Positions 1 to 7,814 of a DNA stretch of 64,000 nucleotides are shown here, piece by piece. The stretch spans positions 25,855 through 89,854 of the forward strand of contig NZ_LMGZ01000008.1 of the NCBI RefSeq assembly GCF_001427605.1, in the 5' to 3' direction. Made by a program: the position numbers and the translations under genes. Each line of letters opens with the position of its first letter. Position 1 is the first letter of the stretch. The notes below the pieces were generated by a model that was given only the letters and a program-made list of their open reading frames with translations, was not told where the DNA came from and ran no database searches. Source of the stretch: Devosia sp. Root635. Lineage in GTDB: Bacteria > Pseudomonadota > Alphaproteobacteria > Rhizobiales > Devosiaceae.

Positions 1-2
1 AA

Positions 3-128
3 GTGGTTCGCCGCGCCGTCGAAAATCTCAGGACCTATCACGGCGAAACCGAGGTGCGACCCGATATGATCGAGCGCATCAAGGAGCGCATCGTCGACAC
101 CGACGATGGCAAGAAGACGAAGCACTAG
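3..128 (+). CDS. C-terminal end of an unidentified protein (truncated by window edge)
   Basis: An open frame enters from the left edge and ends at a TAG at 126-128. The 41 visible residues are charged and helical-looking (…VRPDMIERIKERIVD…, ending DDGKKTKH), as in a soluble C-terminal tail. No family can be named from this fragment. Its stop shares the palindrome CTAG (125-128) with the stop of the converging CCA-adding enzyme gene, so the two genes meet with no spacer. That it is a real gene is inferred from frame continuity and the neat convergent junction. Confidence 0.5.
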   Translation: MVRRAVENLRTYHGETEVRPDMIERIKERIVDTDDGKKTKH

Positions 129-1294
129 CGCTCGACAAGCGCCAGTAGCTCGCCTTTGCCGAGAGCGAAGCCGCTCTCGATCCAGGCTCGTTCGAGGCGG
201 GCCAGTTCCTGACCAAGGGCCGGTCCCGGCGCCACGCCGAGGCCGGCAAGGTCGTGTCCGCTGACCGGAAATGGCGGGACGACCGTGGCACCCAGCACGC
301 GGGCGGCTTCGGCCAGCCGGGCTGGCCCCCAATGGTTGAGGGACGCGGCAGCCGCGAGACCTTCGACGGCGGCTTCGCCGTGCCGGTAGGCGGCTTCGGC
401 GATCCTGTCATCGGCCAGCAGATTCGCGGCGCGCATGATGGAGCGGGCGGTGGCCAGCATCTCGTTGGAAAGCCGCCAAGCCGATTGCAGCGCATCGAGG
501 TCATCGCTACCGATCAGCGCCAGCCGGGCCGCAACATTGTGCCCGCCAATGCTCTCATAGGCGACCAGCGCGCGCTGGGTGGCCTCGCCGAGCGGCAGCA
601 GGCGGATTTCCGACATCACGGCTAGCGTCAGCGCCGCCTTGGGCAGAGCCAGCATGCGCATGATCTCGCCGCCGACGCGCTCGCGCGACAGGTGGCCGAG
701 ATGACCCACGGCAGCGGCACAGGCGGTCAATCCGTCGGGGTCCAGCCGTTCATCGCCATGGCTGGCCGAGAGACGGAAGAAGCGGTAGACGCGCAGCCCG
801 TCCTCGGCGATGCGCCGGGCGGGATCGCCGATGAAGCGGATGATGCCGCTGCGAGCGTCGTCGACGCCGCCAAGCGGATCATAAAGCGTGCCATCGGCGG
901 CGCAATAGAGGGCGTTGAGGGTGAAGTCGCGGCGGCTGGCGTCCTCGACCCAGTCGGTGCCGAAAGCGACGACGGCGTGGCGGCCGTCGGTTTGCACGTC
1001 CCGCCGCAAGGTGGTGACCTCGGCCAGCGTATCGCCGAGCCTGAGGGTGACCGTGCCATGGTCGATGCCGGTGGGATAGGTAGCGATACCAGCGGCCTTC
1101 GCCCGCACCATGACCTCGTCGGGCGGCAGCTCTGTCGCCATGTCGATATCGCCGCTATGGGGCCGGCCCATGATGGTGTCGCGCACCACGCCACCCACCA
1201 CGCGGGTCCGGCGCCTGCCGCCGTCCAGCGCGGCAAGGATCGCCTGCGTTTCAGGTCGGTTGAGCCACTCGGCCTGGGCCAAACCGTCGCTCAC
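125..1294 (-). CDS. cca: CCA tRNA nucleotidyltransferase
   Basis: A 389-residue class II tRNA nucleotidyltransferase/poly(A) polymerase family protein that adds or repairs the 3' CCA of tRNAs in the cytoplasm. Visible motifs: GGVVRD (34-39) and GDIDM (48-52), which form the nucleotidyltransferase core with its metal-binding aspartates; RRDFTLNAL (121-129); and RIAEDGLRVYRF (161-172), the nucleobase-reading neck motif. The start is GTG at 1294, and GTGA overlaps the TGA of the upstream NUDIX gene, so the two are translationally coupled. The pairing with a CoA-pyrophosphatase-type NUDIX gene is common in alphaproteobacteria. No HD domain is evident, so this is the short form. Confident. Confidence 0.92.
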   Translation of the reverse strand: MSDGLAQAEWLNRPETQAILAALDGGRRRTRVVGGVVRDTIMGRPHSGDIDMATELPPDEVMVRAKAAGIATYPTGIDHGTVTLRLGDTLAEVTTLRRDVQTDGRHAVVAFGTDWVEDASRRDFTLNALYCAADGTLYDPLGGVDDARSGIIRFIGDPARRIAEDGLRVYRFFRLSASHGDERLDPDGLTACAAAVGHLGHLSRERVGGEIMRMLALPKAALTLAVMSEIRLLPLGEATQRALVAYESIGGHNVAARLALIGSDDLDALQSAWRLSNEMLATARSIMRAANLLADDRIAEAAYRHGEAAVEGLAAAASLNHWGPARLAEAARVLGATVVPPFPVSGHDLAGLGVAPGPALGQELARLERAWIESGFALGKGELLALVER

Positions 1295-1977
1295 GGCACG
1301 GCCTCGCTCATCGCCAGGTCGCGAAGGCGGCGCGTGAGATTGGCGGTAATGCCCCAGATCCGGTGGCCGTCATGGTCGATCTGCCAGGTGCGGTGTTCCT
1401 CGCCATTGCGCTTGACGCGAAACTGGCCATAGGCCTCGTTGGCGAGGATGCGCTGCAGCGGCACCTCGAATACCGAATGCACCTCGCCCGGATTGGGCAC
1501 GAAAGGGCCGCTGGGCTCTACCGTGGCGACGACAGGGGTGATGAGATAGTTGGTGCCGGTGAAATAGGTCGGCATGAAGCCGATCACTGTCGCATCGGCG
1601 CTTTCCATGCCCACTTCCTCGAAGGCCTCGCGCAGGGCGGCGGCGGCAACATCGGCATCGGTGGCATCCACCTTGCCGCCCGGAAAAGCCACCTGGCCGG
1701 AATGGGCCCGCAGGTCCGGCGAACGCTCGGTATAGAGCACGGTATGGCCCTCGGGCCGCCGGACGAGGGCGATCAGCACCGCCGCCGGCACCGGCGGACG
1801 AGCGAAGGGCTGGTCGGGCGCCCAATCCGGCACGAGCGCATCCGCCGCCGGCAAAGGCGGTGGAACGGTGAGCAGGCGCGTGGCCAGGCGGGTGATGATG
1901 GCGTCATCGGACGACAAGGAGGCACCGGAAAAGGGTTCGGGAGGGGGAGGATAGGCGAGGATGCCCGCGAATGGCAC
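1291..1977 (-). CDS. NUDIX hydrolase, CoA pyrophosphatase type
   Basis: A NUDIX protein of about 228 residues, likely hydrolysing CoA or acyl-CoA to 3',5'-ADP and phosphopantetheine. It shows the CoA-specific block preceding the NUDIX box (LRAHSGQVAFPGG) followed directly by the box itself, ending ALREAFEEVGM. The first acidic position of the box is Asp rather than Glu. The frame stays open to an ATG at 2046, but that ATG lies inside a GC-rich palindromic repeat. A GTG at 1977 has a perfect AAGGAG Shine-Dalgarno (1985-1990) seven bases upstream, so I place the start there. It is coupled to cca by the overlapping GTGA. Confidence 0.85.
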   Translation of the reverse strand: MPFAGILAYPPPPEPFSGASLSSDDAIITRLATRLLTVPPPLPAADALVPDWAPDQPFARPPVPAAVLIALVRRPEGHTVLYTERSPDLRAHSGQVAFPGGKVDATDADVAAAALREAFEEVGMESADATVIGFMPTYFTGTNYLITPVVATVEPSGPFVPNPGEVHSVFEVPLQRILANEAYGQFRVKRNGEEHRTWQIDHDGHRIWGITANLTRRLRDLAMSEAVP

Positions 1978-2020
1978 CCCCTTACTCCTTGGCGGTTGAT
2001 CCGAGCATAGTGCTCGCGGC

Positions 2021-2128
2021 CCACCCCACCCTCGGTCCCTCCCCATCGAGGGGAGGGAGGCGCCAGCTCAGAGGCCAGTGTTCATCGCCTCCCTCCCCCT
2101 TGTGGGGAGGGAATGAGGGTGGGGGTGG
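2021..2128. repeat. Intergenic palindromic repeat, class B
   Basis: An imperfect inverted repeat: the left end reads CCACCCCACCCTC…GGGGAGGGAGG, the right end CCTCCCTCCCCC…GAGGGTGGGGGTGG. It lies between two minus-strand genes, 3' of the acetyltransferase and 5' of the NUDIX gene. Related copies lie at 43934-44052 and, more divergent, at 16764-16867. The RNA could fold into a long stem that separates the two transcripts. Function is inferred only from structure and position. Confidence 0.75.
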
Positions 2129-2148
2129 TTTAGGCAGGATGCGTCAAA

Positions 2149-2706
2149 TCATCCCTGCTGCCAGGCCTCGATCGGACCGCTCAGCGTCGCCGCCAGGCTC
2201 TTGTCTTCGGCGAATAGCAGCACGCGGGTCGGGTCGACCGGGCCGGGGAATTCGATATTGCCCAGCGTCGTCGGTTCCCAGCCCAGCGGGCAATAGTAAT
2301 CGCGGTCGCCCACCAGCATGACGAAAAGACCATCGCCGCGCTCCAGGGCGCGCCTGGTGACTTCGCGGGCCAGGAGCTTGCCGGCGCCCAACTTGCGGAA
2401 ATTAGGGTGGGTGGCCAGCGGGCCAAGCATCCAGCCATTGCAGCCGCCGATGGAAACCGGGGTCATCCACACCGAACCGCAGGCCGTGCCATCGACTTCG
2501 GCGACGAGGCTGAGGCTGGTATCGATCGGGAAGCGCTCGCGGATGCGATACGCGGTCTTGGAGAAACGGCCGGGGCCGAAGGCAATGGCCTGCAATTCCT
2601 CGATGAAACCATCATCGGCAGGCGTTGCGGGGCGAACGGTGGGGACGCGCAGCGGAGTAGCGGAGACAGCAGCAGTTGCAGCCGAAGGCGCAGAAACGAG
2701 GGTCAT
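2149..2706 (-). CDS. GNAT-family N-acetyltransferase
   Basis: A 185-residue acetyltransferase of the GNAT fold, YhbS-like. After an Ala/Ser/Thr-rich N-terminal tail of about 22 residues, the core begins VRPATPADDGFIEEL. The acetyl-CoA-binding motif A is seen as LGPLATHPNFRKLGAGK (about 113-129), followed by the motif B segment around FVMLVGDRDYYCPLGW. The substrate cannot be read from sequence. It is transcribed away from the GST gene. The start is uncertain: the ATG at 2706 has only a weak ribosome-binding site, and the N-terminal tail may be non-conserved. Confidence 0.8.
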   Translation of the reverse strand: MTLVSAPSAATAAVSATPLRVPTVRPATPADDGFIEELQAIAFGPGRFSKTAYRIRERFPIDTSLSLVAEVDGTACGSVWMTPVSIGGCNGWMLGPLATHPNFRKLGAGKLLAREVTRRALERGDGLFVMLVGDRDYYCPLGWEPTTLGNIEFPGPVDPTRVLLFAEDKSLAATLSGPIEAWQQG

Positions 2707-3057
2707 GACGATGATCCAGGATGGAATGCGTAGGACAAACCCGGCGCCCCAACGAGCACCGCTTCGAAAGACCGCTTACGGTCGTCGTGTCACCAGCAGA
2801 ACCTTCACCATCCTGGGCGCCTCCACGCCTGAAATTCGCATTAGCACCATGGGGGCCTCGCGTAAAACGAAAATCATGGATCACCGGCCAAAATACAAGA
2901 TGCGCAGATCGGCTGTGTCCGAAATGCACAACACTTCGTTACGGCGGAGCCGCCTTATCGCTCGCGCTGCCCCGCACTATGTGAGAGGCATCAATGACCG
3001 ATAGGGGGTGACCTGATCCCCACAACGAGTCGATAACATGACGGAAAGGGTTCGATC
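2707..3057. other. Divergent intergenic region, no gene seen
   Basis: About 350 bases between the acetyltransferase (leftward) and the GST gene (rightward). Short frames on both strands have Arg/Pro-rich composition and no recognisable motif, so I do not call them. The region must hold both promoters. The only site I can point to is the GGAAAGGG ribosome-binding sequence at 3042-3049 just before the GST TTG start. Confidence 0.5.
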
Positions 3058-4017
3058 TTGGGACAATTGATCGACGGCAAATGGTCCACCCAATGGTATG
3101 ATACCAGCAAGACCGGTGGCGAATTCAAGCGCAGCCAAGCCGGCTTCCGCAACTGGGTCACCGCTGACGGCAGCGCCGGGCCTTCGGGCACTGGCGGCTT
3201 CAAGGCCGAGGCTGGGCGCTACCATCTCTTAGTGTCGTTGGCCTGCCCCTGGGCGCATCGCACCTTGATCTTCCGCAAGCTCAAGGAGCTTGAAAACCTG
3301 ATCTCGGTCTCGGTGGTGTCACCCAGGATGCCCGACGAAACGGGTTGGAGCTTCGACACGGAAACCGGATCGACCGGCGACGCGCTGCTCGGCAAGGATT
3401 TCCTGTGGCAGGTCTATGCAGAGGCCGTGCCCGACTATACCGGCCGCGTCACCGTGCCAGTGCTGTGGGACAAGCAGACCGGGACCATCGTTTCCAACGA
3501 AAGCTCTGAAATCATCCGCATGTTCAACTCGGCCTTCGACGAGCTGACCGGCAATAGCGAGGATTATTATCCCGAGGCCCTGCGCGGGCAGATCGATACG
3601 ATCAATGCCCGCGTCTATGACGACATCAACAACGGTGTCTACAAGGCCGGTTTCGCCACGACGCAGCAGGCCTATGACGGCGCGGTGGCAAAACTGTTCG
3701 AGGCGCTGGACTGGGTCGAGGGCCTGCTGGGCGAGACATCCTATCTCACGGGCGACAGCATCACCGAGGCCGACTGGCGGCTGTTCACGACGCTGGTCCG
3801 GTTCGACGCGGTCTATGTCGGGCATTTCAAGTGCAACCGGCGGCGCATCGCCGACTACAAGAATATCAGCCACTACCTCAAGGCGCTCTACGAGGTTCCG
3901 GGGGTGAAGGAAACGGTCGATCTCGACCATATCACGACGCACTATTACTGGAGCCACATCACGATCAATCCAACCCGGATCATTCCAATCGGACCGGAGC
4001 TGCCGTTTTTGAAATGA
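3058..4017 (+). CDS. Glutathionyl-hydroquinone reductase-like glutathione S-transferase (Xi class)
   Basis: A 319-residue GST of the Xi class (YqjG/PcpF type), which reduces glutathionyl-hydroquinones and is linked to quinone and lignin-monomer detoxification. The catalytic Cys lies in CPWAHRTL (Cys63), followed by the thioredoxin-like fold with SNESSEIIRMFN (glutathione-binding region) and a helical C-terminal domain with the conserved HYYWSHxxINPTRIIPIGP ending. Length and motifs match the family. The start is TTG at 3058 with a GGAAAGGG site eight bases upstream; no upstream ATG gives a better match. A class A palindrome follows the gene and separates it from the converging NUDIX gene. Confidence 0.87.
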   Translation: MGQLIDGKWSTQWYDTSKTGGEFKRSQAGFRNWVTADGSAGPSGTGGFKAEAGRYHLLVSLACPWAHRTLIFRKLKELENLISVSVVSPRMPDETGWSFDTETGSTGDALLGKDFLWQVYAEAVPDYTGRVTVPVLWDKQTGTIVSNESSEIIRMFNSAFDELTGNSEDYYPEALRGQIDTINARVYDDINNGVYKAGFATTQQAYDGAVAKLFEALDWVEGLLGETSYLTGDSITEADWRLFTTLVRFDAVYVGHFKCNRRRIADYKNISHYLKALYEVPGVKETVDLDHITTHYYWSHITINPTRIIPIGPELPFLK

Positions 4018-4021
4018 GTCT

Positions 4022-4158
4022 CTTCACCTCTCCCCTCGGGGGAGAGGTCGACTTGCGAAGCAAGGCGGGTGAGGGGGCCTTCCCCTTGCGCCGAGCCAAA
4101 GAAAAGGCCCCCTCACCCGGCGCTGCGCGCCGACCTCTCCCCCAAGGGAGAGGTAAAG
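4022..4158. repeat. Intergenic palindromic repeat, class A
   Basis: A 137-base imperfect palindrome filling the gap between two converging genes. Outer arms are CCTCTCCCC..GGGGGAGAGG and CCTCTCCCCCAAGGGAGAGG; the inner part has GGGTGAGGGGGCCTT facing AAGGCCCCCTCACCC. A near-identical copy is at 35449-35580. It could serve as a bidirectional terminator or mRNA 3'-end protector, although no U-tract is present. Confidence 0.85.
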
Positions 4159-4162
4159 ACCC

Positions 4163-4639
4163 TCAATACCCCCACACATCCCGCTTCGTTACACCATCGA
4201 AATATTCGTCGATGCGCTGGCTGGTGGCGGGCGTCACCTTTTCGGGCAAGGCGCGGCGGTCGAACCAGCCCACTTCGGCGATCTCGTGGTCGGATTTGCG
4301 GTCGAAGGCCTTTTCGAACCTTTTCGCCACGTAGAAGGCGACATGGTCCCGGTCGGTAACCGGACTGGAATTGTGGTAGATGCCGAACAACTCCATCGAC
4401 CCCAAGACACGATAGCCGGTCTCTTCCAGCGTTTCGCGCGCCCCGGCATGTTCGAGCGTTTCCCCCGGGCTGACGCCGCCGCCGGGGAACTGCCAGCCCG
4501 GAACATAGGTGTGCCGGATCAGCAGCACCTTGTCGCCATCGACCACCATGACGCGGCTCCCCAGCGTCATGCGGTGCCACAGGCCCTTGAGGGTCAGGAA
4601 CACCTTGGCGGTCAGCCGCTGCCTGCGATTCATCTGCAT
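4163..4639 (-). CDS. NUDIX hydrolase
   Basis: A 158-residue NUDIX protein. The NUDIX box is complete (GGVSPGETLEHAGARETLEE, then TGY) with the metal-binding Glu pair. It is preceded by VLLIRHTYVPGWQFPGGG, a layout common in nucleoside-diphosphate-linked or (d)NTP-cleaving NUDIX enzymes. The substrate cannot be assigned. The start ATG at 4639 has GGAG eight bases upstream. It is transcribed divergently from the metallophosphoesterase across a 110-base gap. Confidence 0.83.
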   Translation of the reverse strand: MQMNRRQRLTAKVFLTLKGLWHRMTLGSRVMVVDGDKVLLIRHTYVPGWQFPGGGVSPGETLEHAGARETLEETGYRVLGSMELFGIYHNSSPVTDRDHVAFYVAKRFEKAFDRKSDHEIAEVGWFDRRALPEKVTPATSQRIDEYFDGVTKRDVWGY

Positions 4640-4749
4640 CGAAACACTCCTTGCGCCGTTACCGGTAGCAGAGACTTGATGGCGACAAAATTGACCCTGG
4701 GCCCGATTGACCGTTTTCTTGCGCCTCCCCTTCTGGCATTACGCCCCCG

Positions 4750-5643
4750 ATGATCACCCTCGCCCACATCTCCGACATCCATCTGTCGCCCATGCCGGAG
4801 GTCGGTTGGCGCGACCTGCTGGGCAAGCGCCTCACCGGCTATCTCAACTGGAAGCTGCGCCGCCACGACGAGCTCAACAGCGAGACGCTGGCGAGTCTCG
4901 TCGCTCACCTGCAGACGCAGAAGGCCGATTTCACCGCCGTTACCGGCGACCTGGTGAACCTGGCCTTGCCCTTCGAGATCGATCGCGCCGGCAAATGGCT
5001 CAAGGCGCTGGGCGCCTCCGACAAGGTCGCCGCCTGCCCAGGCAATCACGACGCCTACGTGCCTGGCGCCCTGGAATCCGCGCAAAAGATTTGGGGTGAG
5101 TACCTGCAAGGCGAGACGCTGGACGATGCCGCCTTTCCCTTCGTGCGGCGCGTGGGGGAACTGGCCGTCATCTCGTGTTCAAGCGCCGTGCCGACGCGGC
5201 CCTTCCTCGCCATCGGGCGGTTCGATGAGAAACAGGCCGAGCGGCTGGGGCGGATTTTGCGGATCATGGGCGAGGCCGGCTATTTCCGCACCGTGCTGAT
5301 CCATCACCCGCCCAATCCGGAACTGCAGCACCCTTCCTTCGGGCTCAAAGGGCACAAGCTGTTCCGTCAGGTCATCGCCGAGCACGGCGCCGAGCTGATC
5401 CTGCACGGGCATACCCATCGCTCCTCGATCCATTCCATCCCCGGCAAGGACAAGGAAGTGCCGGTGGTCGGCGTCGCCGCCGCCAGCGCCGCCCAGGGCG
5501 GCACGCTGGACGATCCGGCGCGCTACAACCTGTTCCGCATCGAGCGGACGGGGGATGGCGGCTGGAGCTGCACCATGCGCGAATACGGCTTCCAGCGGCT
5601 GGGCAGCGACATCGTCATGCGGCTGCAGATGCGGATCTGCTAG
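4750..5643 (+). CDS. Metallophosphoesterase (calcineurin-like, class III cyclic-nucleotide phosphodiesterase type)
   Basis: A 297-residue dinuclear-metal phosphoesterase. All five signature blocks are visible: DIH (9-11), GD (66-67), GNHD (98-101), HH (185-186) and GHTH (220-223). This spacing is typical of CpdA-like cAMP phosphodiesterases and relatives, but the true substrate could be another phosphodiester. There is no signal peptide, so it is likely cytoplasmic. The stop TAG (5641-5643) shares the CTAG palindrome with the stop of the converging MFS gene. Confidence 0.85.
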   Translation: MITLAHISDIHLSPMPEVGWRDLLGKRLTGYLNWKLRRHDELNSETLASLVAHLQTQKADFTAVTGDLVNLALPFEIDRAGKWLKALGASDKVAACPGNHDAYVPGALESAQKIWGEYLQGETLDDAAFPFVRRVGELAVISCSSAVPTRPFLAIGRFDEKQAERLGRILRIMGEAGYFRTVLIHHPPNPELQHPSFGLKGHKLFRQVIAEHGAELILHGHTHRSSIHSIPGKDKEVPVVGVAAASAAQGGTLDDPARYNLFRIERTGDGGWSCTMREYGFQRLGSDIVMRLQMRIC

Positions 5644-6845
5644 CCGGCGGCGTCCGAACCTGCGCTGGGGCGGAGAGCCCGGTAGCTCGAATAGGCGGAG
5701 CCGTATAACCCTGCCGCCAGGAGCAGGAACACCGACGACACGCCCGCGCCCGTCGCAACAACGCCCACCGACATCGGCAACAGGAACTGCGCCAGCCGGT
5801 TGCCGGTGAGGCGCAAGGACAGCACCAGGCCGCGGCTCGTCGGCGGGACGGCACTGGTGACCCACGACATCGATATGGGCGTGGCCATCCCGATGCCGAT
5901 TCCGATCAATATCATCGCCAATGCAAGCGCCCATCCGGGCACCGGTATACCCAGCACCGTAAGCCCCAGGCCGGTCGCCAGCAGCGAACCGGTCAACATG
6001 ACCCGGCGGCCGAGCCGGGACAGCAGCCAGCCAAAGCAAAGGCGCGACAGGAGCGAAGCCAGCGCCCGCACCATCAGCAAAGCGGCGATGGCGCTGGCCG
6101 GGATCAACGCCTGGGCCCCCAGCACCGGCAGGTAGATCACCAGCAGGTCAATGGCGCAGATGACCCCCACTCCAGCCAGGATGGCCGGGACGACACCCTT
6201 TTGCCGCAGCAGCTGCCGGATCGGCAGTTGAGCCGCCGATTTGCCGTCACGCGCCGGTTTGCCGGGATGGCGCATGAAGAGGACGCAGCCAAGGCTGATA
6301 AGCCCTGCGACTGCCGCGGCGGCGAACAGCCGCCCGGTGTCGGGCAGGGCTCCCGACCCGGCGAAAACTGCGACGACCAGGGGAGCCAGTATCTGTGCGA
6401 AGGAAATAAGCGCGGTGTAATAGGCGAACATCCGCCCGCGAGCGGCATCGGTCGCCTGATCGGCCGCCGTTGCGTGCTGCGACAGCAAGCAGAGCAGATG
6501 GCCCGTACCGAGCAAACCGGTCCACCCCAGAAGCGCAATGACCGAGTTGCCGGTGGTCAGCAGCCCGAGAGCCGATACCAGCACGCCGCCCGTCCCCACG
6601 AGGAACGCGCCCCGCGCGCCCTTCTCGTCGATCCTGGCGCCCACCTGGGTCGCGAGAAACAGGGGCAGCAGCGAGAAGGTGGCGCCCACCGCGCCGATCC
6701 AGATGTCCGAGAGCCCCATCTCGACGGCCCGATAGGACGTCGTCACCCGCGCCACGATGATCACCACCTGATGGAGCAGGACATGGAGCACGAAGGCGCT
6801 GGCGGCGAGGTCGGGGGCCGGCAGCCGCAAGCTCAGCTTTCCCAT
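5640..6845 (-). CDS. MFS transporter
   Basis: A protein of about 401 residues with around twelve hydrophobic segments typical of the major facilitator superfamily. An RIDEKGARG loop follows TM2, and small-residue-rich helices (LIGIGIGMATPISMSWV) lie in the C-terminal half. The frame stays open upstream, but MGKLSLRLPAPDLAAS at 6845 with a GGGGGC purine stretch eight bases before it is the natural start. It sits 55 bases after the FAH-family gene on the same strand, so it is plausibly the last gene of the tct operon. It could be an exporter or importer of the same substrate class. Confidence 0.75.
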   Translation of the reverse strand: MGKLSLRLPAPDLAASAFVLHVLLHQVVIIVARVTTSYRAVEMGLSDIWIGAVGATFSLLPLFLATQVGARIDEKGARGAFLVGTGGVLVSALGLLTTGNSVIALLGWTGLLGTGHLLCLLSQHATAADQATDAARGRMFAYYTALISFAQILAPLVVAVFAGSGALPDTGRLFAAAAVAGLISLGCVLFMRHPGKPARDGKSAAQLPIRQLLRQKGVVPAILAGVGVICAIDLLVIYLPVLGAQALIPASAIAALLMVRALASLLSRLCFGWLLSRLGRRVMLTGSLLATGLGLTVLGIPVPGWALALAMILIGIGIGMATPISMSWVTSAVPPTSRGLVLSLRLTGNRLAQFLLPMSVGVVATGAGVSSVFLLLAAGLYGSAYSSYRALRPSAGSDAAG

Positions 6846-6900
6846 CTGCAATAGCCCCCAGCGCCCGGCGGCGTCAGGCAAAGCGCACGCGCCGGCATCA

Positions 6901-7758
6901 TCATCCAGCCTGCGTCGCTGCCGCGACGACCCGATTGACGAGACGCCCCACCGTGCCGATATCGACCTCCACCAGATCGCCGTCCTGCAGATAAACCGGA
7001 GGCTCGCGCCGATCGCCGACGCCGCCGGGCGTGCCGGTGACGATGACGTCCCCAGGCGCCAGGGCGGTGAAGGTGGAGCAATAGGCAATCAATTTTTCGA
7101 GGGGAAAGATGAGGTCTGACAGGCTCGCATTCTGCATGACCTGGCCATTGAGGCGAAGCTGGATCGGCAGCTTGCGGTAGTCGCCGACCTCATCGGGTGT
7201 CACCAGCGCCGGGCCAAAGCTGCCGCTCGCCGGAAAATTCTTGCCCGGCGTGAACTGGCTCGTATGCCGTTGCCAGTCGCGAACCGAGCCATCATTGAAG
7301 CAGGCGTAGCCAGCTACATAGTCCAGTGCCAGGGCGGCATCGATGTCGCGACCCGGCTTGCCGATCACCACGGCAAGTTCGGCTTCATAATCGAAGCGAT
7401 CGGACGCGGTGGGCTTCACAAGCGGCTGGCCGTGACCGACCTGAGCATCCGCAAAGCGGGTGAAAATCGTCGGATGGTCTGAATTCGGTCGCTTGGTCTC
7501 GTTGCGATGGTCCTCGTAGTTGAGCCCGACGCAGAGGATCTTGGCCGCGTCCGGGATCACCGGCAGCAGCCGGACCTGGTCGAGGGGAATACCATCCGAG
7601 GCCGTCCAATCGGCGGCTTTGGCAAGCAGGTTGGCGGCGATCGCCTGTTTCAGGGTGACGACGCCGGGCGAAAGCCTGCCGGTCAGGTCGACGACCTTTT
7701 CGCCGCGCAACAGGCCGAAACCGTGCTGGCCCTGGTGGTCGAAACTCACGAACCTCAT
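6901..7758 (-). CDS. Fumarylacetoacetate hydrolase (FAH) family protein
   Basis: A 285-residue FAH-superfamily enzyme; members hydrolyse or decarboxylate C-C bonds of acylpyruvates and ring-fission products. The N-terminal cap (about 1-70) is followed by the core, with GLNYEDHRNE (about 77-86) and DYEAELAVVIGK, whose acidic residues bind the divalent metal, then GYACFNDGSVRDWQ, GKNFPASGSFGPALV and TGTPGGVG. It lies 56 bases after tctA on the same strand, implying it acts on the imported compound or a product of it. The exact reaction is unknown. Confidence 0.85.
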   Translation of the reverse strand: MRFVSFDHQGQHGFGLLRGEKVVDLTGRLSPGVVTLKQAIAANLLAKAADWTASDGIPLDQVRLLPVIPDAAKILCVGLNYEDHRNETKRPNSDHPTIFTRFADAQVGHGQPLVKPTASDRFDYEAELAVVIGKPGRDIDAALALDYVAGYACFNDGSVRDWQRHTSQFTPGKNFPASGSFGPALVTPDEVGDYRKLPIQLRLNGQVMQNASLSDLIFPLEKLIAYCSTFTALAPGDVIVTGTPGGVGDRREPPVYLQDGDLVEVDIGTVGRLVNRVVAAATQAG

Positions 7759-7814
7759 TTCATGCTCCTAGAACCTGCCGGGGCAGGCGGTAATACCGAA
7801 GAACTCGGCTGCCC

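Noticed and set aside
6846..7088. Longer N-terminus of the MFS transporter extending into the FAH gene
   Set aside because: The extra residues are Arg/Ser-rich, out of frame with a real gene on the same strand, and the natural start at 6845 begins right before TM1.
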